DNA from: Colwellia ponticola
GTDB taxonomy: Bacteria; Pseudomonadota; Gammaproteobacteria; Enterobacterales; Alteromonadaceae
NCBI RefSeq assembly: GCF_005885605.1
Contig: NZ_SZVP01000017.1
Coordinates: 19,819 to 83,818, forward strand
DNA: 64,000 bases
Reading direction: 5' to 3'
Positions 27,505 through 37,553 of the stretch are shown one piece after another (positions within the stretch are counted from its first letter, which is position 1; every line of letters begins with the position of its first letter). The position numbers were made by a program, and so were the translations under genes. Under the pieces are notes generated by a model. That model saw only the letters and a program-made list of their open reading frames with translations. It was not told where the DNA came from and made no database searches.

Positions 27505-28203
27505 TTGAAAATATTTACTAATAAAATCGTCATTTTGGTTCTCATCATGATCATTTCTGGTGCTATCAGTTATTACTTTACTAGTACGACAAAAGACACC
27601 GAACTCCCTCCGATGACAGTGCAAGAGAAGAAAGCACGTTTTAAGTCATTAATTATTCCTGCGGTTGATACTGTATACGCTGATTTAATGAAGCAATATA
27701 GTGATATTAAAAGCACCTTAGCAGCAGGTAAAACGAATAAGAGCATTGAAAAGCTAAAAGTAGAATATAAAGCGACTACTGATGAAGAGCTGTTAATGGC
27801 GCTTAAACCACACCCTAAAAGTATTGCTATTGCACAAGCCGCGATGGAAAGTTCTTGGGCAACGTCTCGTTTTTTTAAAAAAGCCTATAACATCTTTGGT
27901 GTTTGGTCTTTTGATGAAGATGAACCCCGTATTGCTGCCTTACAAAAACGTGGTGATAAAACTATTTGGGTTAAAAAATATAGTTCAATCGAAGCCTCCG
28001 TTTACGACTATTATCGCACCCTAGCGCGTAGTCATGCGTTTGATGATTTTAGAAAAGCCAAAATGAAAACAAACGATCCCTTTGTGCTAGTGACTAAGTT
28101 AGATCGTTATTCTGAAAAAGGCAGTCTGTACGGTGAAGAGCTAACCGCTATTATCAAATTCAATAAGTTTGATCAATATGATGCTAAAACCACGGCAAAC
28201 TAA
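27505..28203 (+). CDS. Bax-like glucosaminidase-family protein
   Basis: A 232-residue protein starting with TTG, preceded by AAGGA at 27491-27495. Residues 7-26 form an N-terminal membrane anchor or signal. The remainder is a glucosaminidase (GH73/Bax) domain with IPAVDTVYADLM, the catalytic segment AQAAMESSWATSRF (Glu115), YNIFGVWSF and ASVYDYYRTLARSHAF. It should act on peptidoglycan in the periplasm. It is shorter than E. coli Bax (274) mainly at the termini. It stands alone and is followed by a perfect 12-bp hairpin. Confidence 0.88.
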   Translation: MKIFTNKIVILVLIMIISGAISYYFTSTTKDTELPPMTVQEKKARFKSLIIPAVDTVYADLMKQYSDIKSTLAAGKTNKSIEKLKVEYKATTDEELLMALKPHPKSIAIAQAAMESSWATSRFFKKAYNIFGVWSFDEDEPRIAALQKRGDKTIWVKKYSSIEASVYDYYRTLARSHAFDDFRKAKMKTNDPFVLVTKLDRYSEKGSLYGEELTAIIKFNKFDQYDAKTTAN

Positions 28204-28251
28204 GTGGCTAAATAAACATTCTGTCAATGGAAAATAAACCTACAAATATAA

Positions 28252-28280
28252 TTGGCATAGTAAAATTATTACTATGCCAA
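28252..28280 (+). terminator. Hairpin after the Bax-like gene
   Basis: TTGGCATAGTAA and TTACTATGCCAA pair perfectly across a five-base loop, 49 bases past the stop. The T-rich tail (CTTTGTTGTCTTTTTT) begins loosely, so termination is likely but not classic. Confidence 0.65.
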
Positions 28281-28337
28281 CTTTGTTGTCTTTTTTATTG
28301 TTATAGTAAATTGGTTAAGCTCTTTCCCACTAGTCAT

Positions 28338-28459
28338 AATTTAAAGGTTTAGAGGCAAGCCATTGATTGAAGAGAATGGTTATTGTGAAGAATAAGTCCT
28401 GCATTATCTAATAATGCTACCTCCGTGTAACGTCCTTGTCAAAATCAATAAAGCCGCAT
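28338..28459 (+). repeat. Dispersed non-coding repeat, copy B
   Basis: About 122 bases aligning with 20951-21068 along their whole length, with the longest exact run CCTTGTCAAAATCAATAA. It also lies between convergent genes and in the same orientation. The upstream part has a four-base insertion relative to copy A. Confidence 0.75.
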
Positions 28460-28500
28460 CTGAGCCGTTGCCTTTTATTAGGAACTCCCCCTTTGCGAGC

Positions 28501-28528
28501 TTGAACGATGCACACGCACATCGTTCAA
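28501..28528. repeat. Perfect 10-bp inverted repeat
   Basis: TTGAACGATG and CATCGTTCAA are separated by CACACGCA. It lies 61 bases past the bestrophin stop. It may be a terminator stem or part of the mobile repeat next to it. Confidence 0.5.
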
Positions 28529-28588
28529 TTTAACCAAATGGGTATTAATTATCCCTTAAAAAAGGGAGTAATATTCTATAGGGTATTA

Positions 28589-29515
28589 CTATTCAAAGCG
28601 GTGTTTAATAGGTTGTATACATTCAGGTAAGTCTGATTCACCGAGTATTTCTAATATATCAATTTCAATTGTTCGAGACATTGTCGTTAATGCTAAGTCG
28701 TTTTCCGCAACGCCAAAAGGCTCTTCTAACTCTTCACTCAATGCATCTAAGCCAAAAAATGTGTAGGTTACTATGGCACAAAATAATGGTGTAATCAGTC
28801 CTTGTGAAGCGACAATACCAAAAGGTAATATCAAGCAGTAAATGTAGGCTGTACGCTGAACCAATAATAAATAGGCAAATGGTAAGGGGGTTTTCTTAAT
28901 GCGCTCACATGCCCCCTGCACTGCTGCCATTGAACTCATACGTTCATCAAGGCTTTGGATTAAAAAGTCTGATAATAAATCTTTATGACGACATGAGCCT
29001 AATTTTTTTGCGATTAATCTTAGCAACGCATCGGGTATATTTCGAGTGTTACGTAGAGGCTCAATATCTTTTGGCTCTAGGTATCTTTCTATATCTTCCC
29101 AAGGATCAGAATCTCTTAATTGATGCCGTAAGGCATGATTAAAAGCAATAGTTAAATAAAGAATCCTTCGGTGTACTAAAACACCATCTTCTACTTGCCC
29201 ATCGATATAAGAAGTCACCTGACGAGATAAACAACGCGAATCAATCGTTAATTGCCCCCATTGTTTACGTGCTTCCCACCAACGATCATAACAAGCATTA
29301 TTTCTAAAACCTAAAAACAATGACAGCGACATACCTAATAACGCTAGCGGAGCTAAGGTGAAATCTGGAAAAGTATTGGGATAATAATATTGAATGGCGG
29401 CAACAACAACACCCAACATAGTCATAAAAGCTATTTGTGGAAAAACAAGCGGCAGCACAGAGCCTCTAAGCGTAAAAAGTATTTTAAATGCGTTGGGTTT
29501 ATTTCTAACAATCAT
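28589..29515 (-). CDS. Bestrophin-family ion channel
   Basis: A 308-residue inner membrane protein of the bestrophin/UPF0187 family (E. coli YneE), forming pentameric ion channels. The conserved core LSLFLGFRNNACYDRWWEARKQWG covers about residues 63-86 (read in two parts), with flanking membrane segments at about 20-60, and again near 210-250 (FAYLLLVQRTAYIYCLILPFG). The acidic LDALSEELEEPFG segment is typical. It stands alone between convergent and same-strand neighbours. The conducted ion cannot be told from sequence; bacterial members have been reported to be cation selective. Confidence 0.9.
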   Translation of the reverse strand: MIVRNKPNAFKILFTLRGSVLPLVFPQIAFMTMLGVVVAAIQYYYPNTFPDFTLAPLALLGMSLSLFLGFRNNACYDRWWEARKQWGQLTIDSRCLSRQVTSYIDGQVEDGVLVHRRILYLTIAFNHALRHQLRDSDPWEDIERYLEPKDIEPLRNTRNIPDALLRLIAKKLGSCRHKDLLSDFLIQSLDERMSSMAAVQGACERIKKTPLPFAYLLLVQRTAYIYCLILPFGIVASQGLITPLFCAIVTYTFFGLDALSEELEEPFGVAENDLALTTMSRTIEIDILEILGESDLPECIQPIKHRFE

Positions 29516-29704
29516 GATTTTTTTCCGACAAAGTATAGAAAGTTGAGGGTGTGTTATTACTGTCTAGGATCCAATAAAAACATTGTTTTATAACGCGCAC
29601 AACCAAGCATGTCAATCAATATGCGATGCTTAACCAGTAAGGCGTATAACTCGATATTAAGTGTTACATCAACGAGACTTTATCGGCGCTTGATGCTAGG
29701 TAAT

Positions 29705-32700
29705 TTACTGTATATCAAATGAATAATAAAGATTAGCTGAGCTCTCTAAGCCCGACACGGCTTCAACCCATAATCGACTAAAGAAATAAAACCTAACCGT
29801 TAGCTCATTAATAGGATCAACTACGCCAATACCATATTTGATATAGACTTGTTCACCAATGTAACCGGCAATAGAGGCTTCTTCATCATCACCATCGATT
29901 TCAATTCTATTCAATAATGGCAGCTTTTCTATTTGCGTTAGCACACCTGAATAGTTTGTAAGCACTGTACCTAAAGCTAACCCCAATGCCGCATTACTAC
30001 CACTGGTTTCAGCATCAAGTCCTCGGCCTCTCACTAAATAGGACAACACTTCAGCTTGCTGCAAACTAGGTTTTGAAAACAATTTAATTTGCAGGCTATT
30101 AGCAAGACCTGTCGCTTCAATACCAACAATAATATCTTCTTTTTCAATAGTGCGGGTTGCTTGCATTGATACATACGGGTTTTTCACCGGGCCGTTAAAA
30201 GATATATTACCTTTACTCATAGATAAGTCTTGCCCGTAAGCACGGTAGCGCCCTTCGGGTATTGTTAAACTACCGAATAATTGTAAAGGTTGCTGTGACT
30301 GCTGACTGACTTGTAATTCACCGCCAATTAGCCCAACAAAACCTTGACCTTCTATTTGAAAAACATCGGCGATAACCACACGTACATTGGTGACTATATT
30401 AAAACGTTTTTCTTTAATAACTTGCTCGCCAGCATCATTAACAATAATAACATCTTGGCTTAAACTGACACTGCCTTGTGGTAGTTTATCAACCGATAAC
30501 TTACCTTCAAGCACCTCAATACGACCAGATAACTTAAGCTCAGATGCTGTTAGCTGAGCGTTAAGCTTAGGGGATATAGTTAAGGTTAAATCAGGTGGAA
30601 CAGAAAAATTTAACGACTCGCCATCTAAGTTAATACTGCCGTGTAAATCCTTTTGCCAATCAATATTTCCCGTTAATTCTGCCCGACCACTATTAATATT
30701 TAACCCGCCAGAAATAGTAGCGCTGTGACCATTAAGCTCAATAGCCATGGTAATGTTTTCTACAGTATTAATATCGCCTAATACTTTAGCTTTCCCCTGT
30801 GTTAGTCTCATTTGCCCATTGATTATCGGCTTACTTATATCACCTGCTATCGCCAGCTCAGTATTTAACATTCCCTCAAGTAAAGACAACTCTGGCACAA
30901 AAGCCTGTAGTGGTGCTAAGCTAAAATCATTCAAGCGAATAACGCTATGCACATTACTATTGTTACTATTGTTACTATTGTTAACTAAGGGAATAGCTGT
31001 TTTAGCGGTTAAAATAGCACGACCATCGGGCGCTATTAAAACGACATCAGCGTTAAGCTTATTGTTAGTCATAGCAAGGGTTAATTGACCTTGTTGCCAG
31101 GTCATTAATTTTTTTATATCTCCTGCTTTGATAATGGTTATACCGCCAGCACTTAGCGCTAATTTAGCATCAATAACCGGCGGCTTATCGGCTTGCCACC
31201 CCAGAGTAATATTGCCGGCTATTGTGCTCTCAACCGAGATTTCTTTAGGTATAAAAGACCTTAAAAGCTCAGTATTTACCTTAGTCGATAAGGAAAGTTC
31301 TCCCTGAGTAGCACTTATCTGGCTATTTTCGTTTAAACACAGTTGTGAAGCGTTTCCTAACCAACAATGCTTGTTAATCGCTAACGTTTTTTGCGCTAGG
31401 TTATAAAGCAAATGCACCGACTCACTTGCCTCAAAGTCATGCTGACCTATGGCAAAGCTAGCGTTATTGGTTTTTATATCCAACAAGCTATCGTTTGCCT
31501 TATATTGACTCTCGAGCGAAACATTAACTGATGAATCACCAAACCAAGTTAAGCCCACTTGTTGCTTAGCTAAATCACCATGACTCGATAGCTTTATCTT
31601 ATTGATGGTATGCTCATTGATATTGACCAGTAAACTCGTCAACGTTAGTTGATGTTGATGATTACTCAGTGGTCGATAGTTGGCAGTAAAACCAATGGCG
31701 TCACTGGTAATATTGTTAGCAACGTTTGAGAGGAACAGTTTGCTAAATTCGCCTGCAACATTGATATTAGGGTCGCTAATAGCGCCAGAGATAGCTATTT
31801 TTGCCTGTAAAGATCCTTCAATATCTTTTAACCAGCTGTTGATATCACCGACACTAATGGTGCCATTAACATGCCAATTTTTATCGCTATAGCCCTGTAA
31901 TCTAAGCCCTATATCACCATAATTAACTTGCAGCTCACTTGGCGCTAACTCTCCTTTATGGTTAACATCGAGATTAGCGCTGACGTAGAATGTATTATCA
32001 TTAATTTCACCGCTAACAGCGGAGTTCACCAAGTTAATTGCCCATTGCTGATCATGCCAAAAGCCTTTACTTTGCACACGACCTTGCAGGCGACCTGATA
32101 AATCTGGATTAAGTTCAGGTAAGGTAATGCCAGTAGAGTCTAGTTGAACATCCCAAGAAATTTCATTGCCAATATTAATATTACCCACCATATTTAAAGC
32201 GTTTTTTGCCGCGGCATCTTTTAACTGCAAAGCGTTTATTTTTATACTTCTGCTCTTTAACTGATCACTCAGTGGCTCATCTAAGTGCTCGCTTGGCTGT
32301 TCACTAAGCTGAGCATCTAAAGTTAGTGCTACATTGTCATAGCCCAAACCGCTAAAGTGAGTATTAAGCGCTAGCGTTTGTTGGCTAATATCGCCCTGAC
32401 TTTTTAATGAAAAGCTGGTTGAATTAAGCACTTGGCTAACCTCAGTCGCCAAGGTTAACTTACTCACATTAACCGCTATTTTATAGGGTAAACTGGCTTT
32501 GGTAATATCAACTAATGCGTCTGTTGTTAACGCTAAAGCGCCTTCACTACTTGCAGTAATGGCTAAGCGTGATAAATCACCTTTAACGGCTATTTTTTGA
32601 GAAGAGTCGTTCAGTTGAGGTAACACTTCATTGCTTTGAATGGTATTAAGTAAGGTTAAATCGACACTATAAGGTGCTAGTAGTTCAACGTTACCTTGTA

Positions 32701-33631
32701 AAGAAATAGCGTGTAAAGAGAACGTCTGTGAAGAAAAATCGCCCACCGCTATTGCTGTTGATGACAACGTATCAATACTCAGTTTGGTTTTAAACCAAGA
32801 TAAGCGAGTGATGAGGTTTTCTATCTCGAGCAGCGGTATTTTTTCAACAAAGTCTGAGTTACTTGCTGTGTTTGCCTTAGTAGCTTGCTCGGCTTTTGCT
32901 TTATTTTTGACTTTTTCTTGAGTAGTTTTCTCAACTGACTGCTCATTAAGGATAAACTCTTTAACAGCAAACGATTTTATCGTTAAATTAAAAGGTAGCG
33001 ATACCTTAGGTAATGTAGCTAAAGGCCACGGTTCGCTAGTTTTTTTTATCGGCTGGGTTTGCCGTGTTTCACTGTTCGCTAACGTACTTTTCGTTAAGGT
33101 AATCGTTGCACTCGCTAATAGTGCTTTTTCAATGGTTATTACGTTATCTTTAATCATTAACCCGCTTGAAAAGTGCGCTAACGAAATGGCGATATTATCA
33201 TTTTGTATCTGTGCCTTTGCTAATGAAAATTGCTTCATGTTAAGGTCAAAAGGCAAAGGTAAAAACGCGGGAATCATTACCTCTTCCAGTAACTCATCAG
33301 CAGAGCTAGCACCGTTATCTTTTATGTCTACATGCAAAGCGTCAATACGTAACGTATCAACACAGAATTGTTTTTTCCACAGGCAGCGCAAATGCAGTTG
33401 TAGCTTTATATTATTTGCTTTAACCACTAACGCCTCGTTTTTAATGGTTAACTCTGTTAGGTGTAAATCGTTTAATAGTGCGCCACTTCGATATTCGACC
33501 TGTAACGATTGACCATTAATAAGGAAAAGAGTGAGCTGAGTCCCCCACGGCGTTGACAGTAATAGGGTGAAGAAACACAATATGCTGGTGAGTAGAGTTA
33601 ATACGCCTAAGCTCACACCTTTGTAGTTCAT
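29705..33631 (-). CDS. tamB: Translocation and assembly module inner membrane protein TamB
   Basis: A 1308-residue AsmA-like protein with an N-terminal membrane anchor (residues 9-30), a very long beta-helical periplasmic part and the conserved C-terminal DUF490/TamB domain (about 950-1308, with FNGPVKNPYVSMQATR and EVLSYLVRGRGLD). It spans the envelope with TamA and supports outer-membrane protein or phospholipid delivery. Its ATG overlaps the tamA stop by four bases (ATGA). It is about 50 residues longer than E. coli TamB (1259). Residues about 882-893 contain a run of Asn-Ser units encoded by a 9-bp tandem repeat. Confidence 0.95.
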   Translation of the reverse strand: MNYKGVSLGVLTLLTSILCFFTLLLSTPWGTQLTLFLINGQSLQVEYRSGALLNDLHLTELTIKNEALVVKANNIKLQLHLRCLWKKQFCVDTLRIDALHVDIKDNGASSADELLEEVMIPAFLPLPFDLNMKQFSLAKAQIQNDNIAISLAHFSSGLMIKDNVITIEKALLASATITLTKSTLANSETRQTQPIKKTSEPWPLATLPKVSLPFNLTIKSFAVKEFILNEQSVEKTTQEKVKNKAKAEQATKANTASNSDFVEKIPLLEIENLITRLSWFKTKLSIDTLSSTAIAVGDFSSQTFSLHAISLQGNVELLAPYSVDLTLLNTIQSNEVLPQLNDSSQKIAVKGDLSRLAITASSEGALALTTDALVDITKASLPYKIAVNVSKLTLATEVSQVLNSTSFSLKSQGDISQQTLALNTHFSGLGYDNVALTLDAQLSEQPSEHLDEPLSDQLKSRSIKINALQLKDAAAKNALNMVGNINIGNEISWDVQLDSTGITLPELNPDLSGRLQGRVQSKGFWHDQQWAINLVNSAVSGEINDNTFYVSANLDVNHKGELAPSELQVNYGDIGLRLQGYSDKNWHVNGTISVGDINSWLKDIEGSLQAKIAISGAISDPNINVAGEFSKLFLSNVANNITSDAIGFTANYRPLSNHQHQLTLTSLLVNINEHTINKIKLSSHGDLAKQQVGLTWFGDSSVNVSLESQYKANDSLLDIKTNNASFAIGQHDFEASESVHLLYNLAQKTLAINKHCWLGNASQLCLNENSQISATQGELSLSTKVNTELLRSFIPKEISVESTIAGNITLGWQADKPPVIDAKLALSAGGITIIKAGDIKKLMTWQQGQLTLAMTNNKLNADVVLIAPDGRAILTAKTAIPLVNNSNNSNNSNVHSVIRLNDFSLAPLQAFVPELSLLEGMLNTELAIAGDISKPIINGQMRLTQGKAKVLGDINTVENITMAIELNGHSATISGGLNINSGRAELTGNIDWQKDLHGSINLDGESLNFSVPPDLTLTISPKLNAQLTASELKLSGRIEVLEGKLSVDKLPQGSVSLSQDVIIVNDAGEQVIKEKRFNIVTNVRVVIADVFQIEGQGFVGLIGGELQVSQQSQQPLQLFGSLTIPEGRYRAYGQDLSMSKGNISFNGPVKNPYVSMQATRTIEKEDIIVGIEATGLANSLQIKLFSKPSLQQAEVLSYLVRGRGLDAETSGSNAALGLALGTVLTNYSGVLTQIEKLPLLNRIEIDGDDEEASIAGYIGEQVYIKYGIGVVDPINELTVRFYFFSRLWVEAVSGLESSANLYYSFDIQ
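30954..30985. repeat. 9-bp tandem repeat inside tamB
   Basis: About three and a half units of TTACTATTG in the coding sequence, giving Asn-Asn-Ser repeats on the minus strand. The period is a multiple of three, so unit gain or loss keeps the frame. Confidence 0.8.
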
Positions 33632-35394
33632 AGGTCAGCTCCAATACTAAAGTGAATGCGCCATGACTTATCTTGCTCACTTAACGGGTAACCTAAGGCA
33701 AATCGAATCGGTCCAATAGGAGAAATATAGTGAATACCGGTACCAACAGAGTAAGCAAGGTTTAGCTTGTCGGTATTGTTAACACTCCCGCCATCACTAA
33801 AGAGTGCGCCGCGCCATTCATTAGTAAAATAGTATTGATACTCAATACTAGCAACAATCATATTCGTACCACCGGTGACAATCTCATCGCCTTGGTTCGG
33901 TCCATGTAAAAGCTCAGTTTTAGGTCCAATTGATTGATAAGCAAAACCTCGAATACTTTGATCACCTCCGGCATAAAAACGAAGCGATGGCGAAAGCTCT
34001 GCACCGACATTATTTTTAGTGATGATATAGCCTAACTCCGCTCGGGTCACTACACGGTGTTTAGGGGCAACTAAGGCAATGTATTTCCAGCGAGCGTTAA
34101 AGCGTAAAAATGATGTTTCAGAATTTAGCGCTTCATAACTGCCCTCTACATTATAATATTGTCGAAAGCCATTACTAGGATCTAACACTGAGCCTTGCCA
34201 AGTTTTATCTGACCAAGTAAAGCCAGGAATAAAATAATTAGCATTATCATACATAGCACCATCGACATCCCACTTTTCGTTAAGATATCGAACATAAGGT
34301 TGACGTAAAATTTCATCCTCTAAGTAAACACGCCCCATTTGAAAAGAAGTAAACTTACTGGTTAAATCGGCAAAATCATTTTCTTCTAGTAATGCTTTAA
34401 ATTGGAAAATATCATTATTGGGATGCGTTAATGGAATGCTGTAAACAAAACTCCCAGTAGGATTGATTTTTGAATAAGACAACCTGGTTTCTTGCTTATG
34501 GCCATAGTTGTTTACCGCTGGCGTTTTCCACACTAAAGAAAAATTCTCTTTCGTGTCGGTCGCATAACCTAGCCCTAAATCTAATTGATGACTTTTAGCT
34601 TTTTTTAATGAAATATCAATAGCTAAAATACTAGCATTATTGGCTTCTGTACTTTTTTCAGTGCTGGGTCGCACCACAACGTTACTAAAGTATTGCGTTT
34701 CATCTAGTTCATTTTGTAAATTTTGTAGCAAACGTTGTTGATAAAAATCCCCCACTTTAAAAGGCACTAAAGGTTTTAGAACACTGGGGTTAATGCCTAA
34801 GTAATTAAAGGTGATTTCGCCAAATTGATAACGAGGACCACTATCATAATGAATAATAATATCAGCGGTTTTTAGGTTTCTATGAATAGCGATAGTGGCT
34901 TTAGTAAATTTATTAGTAAAGTATCCGCGCTCTAAGCCAAGCGAGGCTAAATCAATTTTAAGCTTCTCATAAGCACCATGATGTAAGATATCACCAGAGC
35001 GAATAGCCAAGTCACTAATAAGTTCAGTAAAAGCACTGTCGTTAAGAGCGTCACCGGCTAGCACAACATCAACCTTATTGATTAGGGTCGGTTGATTTAA
35101 CACCACATTAATCGTTAGCGTTATTTCGTTATTATCGCGCGGTTCACTGGTTAAGCTAGTCACTGAAGCGCGATAGTACCCTAGGGCATTAAGCGCATTT
35201 AAGGTCTTCTTTTTCGCCATCAAGATAAAGGCAGCACGTTCGCTATCATTATCAGGTAATGCACCTAAATGAGCCTGTATATTTTGCTTTATTTCTTTCG
35301 GTAAACCTTCTGAAAGCACTACTACCAGCGGCGCTGATAACGCCATCGGAGAGATCACAAAAAATAAAAGTAGTAGAAAGGCTCGATATTGCAT
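33628..35394 (-). CDS. tamA: Outer membrane protein TamA
   Basis: A 588-residue Omp85-family protein and partner of TamB. A signal peptide (1-20, ending LSAP) is followed by three POTRA domains (about 22-265) and a 16-strand barrel (about 270-588) with the Omp85 motif LRFYAGGDQSIRGFAYQSIGP and the closing strand WRIHFSIGADL. The length matches E. coli TamA (577). The stop overlaps the tamB start (ATGA), so the two are translationally coupled. No clear Shine-Dalgarno sequence precedes the ATG at 35394. Confidence 0.95.
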   Translation of the reverse strand: MQYRAFLLLLFFVISPMALSAPLVVVLSEGLPKEIKQNIQAHLGALPDNDSERAAFILMAKKKTLNALNALGYYRASVTSLTSEPRDNNEITLTINVVLNQPTLINKVDVVLAGDALNDSAFTELISDLAIRSGDILHHGAYEKLKIDLASLGLERGYFTNKFTKATIAIHRNLKTADIIIHYDSGPRYQFGEITFNYLGINPSVLKPLVPFKVGDFYQQRLLQNLQNELDETQYFSNVVVRPSTEKSTEANNASILAIDISLKKAKSHQLDLGLGYATDTKENFSLVWKTPAVNNYGHKQETRLSYSKINPTGSFVYSIPLTHPNNDIFQFKALLEENDFADLTSKFTSFQMGRVYLEDEILRQPYVRYLNEKWDVDGAMYDNANYFIPGFTWSDKTWQGSVLDPSNGFRQYYNVEGSYEALNSETSFLRFNARWKYIALVAPKHRVVTRAELGYIITKNNVGAELSPSLRFYAGGDQSIRGFAYQSIGPKTELLHGPNQGDEIVTGGTNMIVASIEYQYYFTNEWRGALFSDGGSVNNTDKLNLAYSVGTGIHYISPIGPIRFALGYPLSEQDKSWRIHFSIGADL

Positions 35395-35601
35395 TATGGT
35401 AGATTATTAATACATAGATGAATCAAAAAGTAGAACCCTAGCATAACAGTAAATAGGGGTGCTCTACGCTAAGTTTTTCATGATAAACGTTATTCTATAG
35501 CGCTTATGATGATCAATAAACTATATCAATAAATAAATAGCTATAGTGTTATAAAGCAATGTGCTGCTATGCCCCTAGGATTAATTTATAAGGAATAAAA
35601 A

Positions 35602-36456
35602 ATGATAAATGAGCAATTAGTATGGTTTATCGATGGTCGTTATTTTTATAATACTATTACTTTAGATAAAATAATAACGTTAGCTACCGCTCACCAGCAG
35701 CCGCTTAAAATAATTATTGATGTTCGTGTCAAATCAACAGAGCGCTGGTATTGGCATTCCATAAATAAAGATACAAGTAGCGTCAATAAAGAATTAGCAA
35801 CAATAAACACTAAAAAACAAGATTTGCTGGACGCGTTAGCCACAAAAGCAATTGAGGCTGAGGTTATAGTGACGCAATCGGCTGATCACATAACCGTCAT
35901 CAATACTGAACTAGCCAAAAAAAATAATAGTTTATTAATTTTAGAAGATACGCCACCGAAAAAAAGGCACCCGTTATTCCAAGCGCTTACCGAAATCAAT
36001 TCCCCAGTATTGTTATTAAGTAATAGCCCTTGGAAAAAGCCACTCAATATTATTGGCGCTGTGGATCCTTTACATGAAAATGATCGCCCAGCTCACATTG
36101 ATGACAGTATTGTTAAGCAGTTAAAAGCTTGGCATAAAGCATTGTCAGCTCAGTGGACTCTGGTACATTGTTGCTATATTTCATCGGTTTTATATGAATA
36201 TAAAAATAAAGTATTGTTAATGCACAAAGAAGGTTTACAAGAGTTTGCTGAACAATTTCTTGTCAAAAAAACGCAATATATTTTACTTGAAGGCTTGCCT
36301 GAAGAAGCGTTAAAAGCTTTTATTAACAAAAACAATATCGACATATTATGCATCGGTTTAGTTAACAGGAGTATGCTTGATAAACTCTGGGTCGGCAGTA
36401 CTACCTCACACTTTTTATATGAGCCGCCATGCGATTTACTACTGATTAAACAGTAA
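35602..36456 (+). CDS. Universal stress protein, UspE-like
   Basis: A 284-residue protein with two tandem Usp-like domains (about 1-140 and 145-284). The second half ends IDILCIGLVNRSMLDKLWVG followed by STTSHFLYEPPCDLLLIK, the usual end of a Usp domain. The glycine-rich nucleotide loop is poorly conserved, as in UspE, so ATP binding is doubtful. AAGGA before the ATG gives a good ribosome binding site. It stands alone, convergent with an mscS-DUF432 operon. The role is general stress survival by family; no specific partner is visible. Confidence 0.78.
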   Translation: MINEQLVWFIDGRYFYNTITLDKIITLATAHQQPLKIIIDVRVKSTERWYWHSINKDTSSVNKELATINTKKQDLLDALATKAIEAEVIVTQSADHITVINTELAKKNNSLLILEDTPPKKRHPLFQALTEINSPVLLLSNSPWKKPLNIIGAVDPLHENDRPAHIDDSIVKQLKAWHKALSAQWTLVHCCYISSVLYEYKNKVLLMHKEGLQEFAEQFLVKKTQYILLEGLPEEALKAFINKNNIDILCIGLVNRSMLDKLWVGSTTSHFLYEPPCDLLLIKQ

Positions 36457-36511
36457 AAATAAAACTTACCGAATGTCTAATAGTTAAACTTAGACTTAGA
36501 CCATAAACAAC

Positions 36512-36543
36512 AAGGGTCAATAATAATCCTTTTATTGACCCTT
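36512..36543. terminator. Hairpin between convergent genes
   Basis: AAGGGTCAATAA and TTATTGACCCTT form a 12-bp perfect stem with an eight-base loop between the Usp gene and the mscS gene. T runs are weak on both sides. Confidence 0.65.
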
Positions 36544-36565
36544 ATATAAACTGCTATGTTAACTG

Positions 36566-37531
36566 TTATGTTGCTGAATCAGCGTCACTGTGTTGTGATG
36601 ACTGCGATGATGGTGGGGCAGTTGCTAAAGCACCTGGGGCTGACGGTGTCGCCACTTTAGCGGTTGTTGAAGTCTGCTCCATCGGCACAGGTGCTTGTGC
36701 TGGTATGTTAACGACATCAAAAGGTTTACTTCGACTCCCCGCATAAAGACTAACGTGAGGAAATGGGATTTCAATACCCTGTTCATCAAACGTCTTTTTA
36801 ATATCTTGATACATTTGATTTTTAAGCATCAAAAAGTTTTCTCTTTTTGACCACACTGAGAATTGAATATCGACAGACGAAGTACCAAAACCAGTTAATA
36901 TAAAAAGGGGCGCAGGCTCTTCTAAACAAATAACATTTTGCTCTGCTATTTTTAATAAAACAGTCCTGACCGTTTCAATATCTTCCTTGTAAGCTATGCC
37001 AAACTTTAAATCAGCTCTTCGAATAGGAAACTTGGTCAAGGTGGTTACTGCGCTTTTTATCATGCTTTCATTGGGTATTCTGACAAATAAGTTATCGAAT
37101 GTTCTTAATTTAACTGATAATAAGTCAATTGAAATAACCTCCCCTAAAATATCGTTAACTTTAATAGAGTCGCCAATAGAAAAAGGTCTTTCGATCATCA
37201 AAAACAAACCACTGATCAAGTTAGAGGCAGAAGTTTGTGAAGCAAAGCCAAGCGCTACTGTGAAAATACCAGCAGCGCCAAGTAATATCGTTAAATCAAC
37301 ACCAATATGTTTTAATGCCGATAAAGTAAACAAGCCTAACAGGGTATAAAAAATGGTTCTTTTTAAAAGGAAAAGTCCGTGTTTGGTCGCTTTTTTTTCT
37401 GCCACTTTCGCCACTGCACTACTGATGACTTTGGCAATAAGGTAACCCGATACAAATAAAATTAATGCCTGTATCAGGGTATACAAATGTGATGTTATAA
37501 AAATATTAAAAAACTCAGTGATGACTGCCAT
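36566..37531 (-). CDS. MscS-family mechanosensitive channel with Pro/Ala/Ser-rich tail
   Basis: A 321-residue MscS homologue. Membrane segments lie near 15-35 and 55-80, and the pore helix is LLGAAGIFTVALGFASQT followed by NLISGLFLMIERPFSIGD. The vestibule domain reaches about residue 275 (GIEIPFPHVSLYAGS). The last 40 residues are Pro, Ala, Thr and Ser rich (APGALATAPPSSQSSQHS), unlike the other channels here, and look disordered. It follows the DUF432 gene by 22 bases in one operon, a pairing also known from other bacteria and archaea. Confidence 0.92.
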   Translation of the reverse strand: MAVITEFFNIFITSHLYTLIQALILFVSGYLIAKVISSAVAKVAEKKATKHGLFLLKRTIFYTLLGLFTLSALKHIGVDLTILLGAAGIFTVALGFASQTSASNLISGLFLMIERPFSIGDSIKVNDILGEVISIDLLSVKLRTFDNLFVRIPNESMIKSAVTTLTKFPIRRADLKFGIAYKEDIETVRTVLLKIAEQNVICLEEPAPLFILTGFGTSSVDIQFSVWSKRENFLMLKNQMYQDIKKTFDEQGIEIPFPHVSLYAGSRSKPFDVVNIPAQAPVPMEQTSTTAKVATPSAPGALATAPPSSQSSQHSDADSAT

Positions 37532-37553
37532 ATTGCTATTTATCCAATGTTAT

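Larger units (their letters stand above)
28204..28588. other. Intergenic region with dispersed repeat copy B
   Basis: No gene is seen. It holds a terminator-like hairpin (28252-28280), repeat copy B (28338-28459) and a perfect 10-bp dyad (28501-28528). A short CCCTT / AAGGG hairpin at 28554-28567 lies before the convergent bestrophin gene's stop. Confidence 0.65.
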
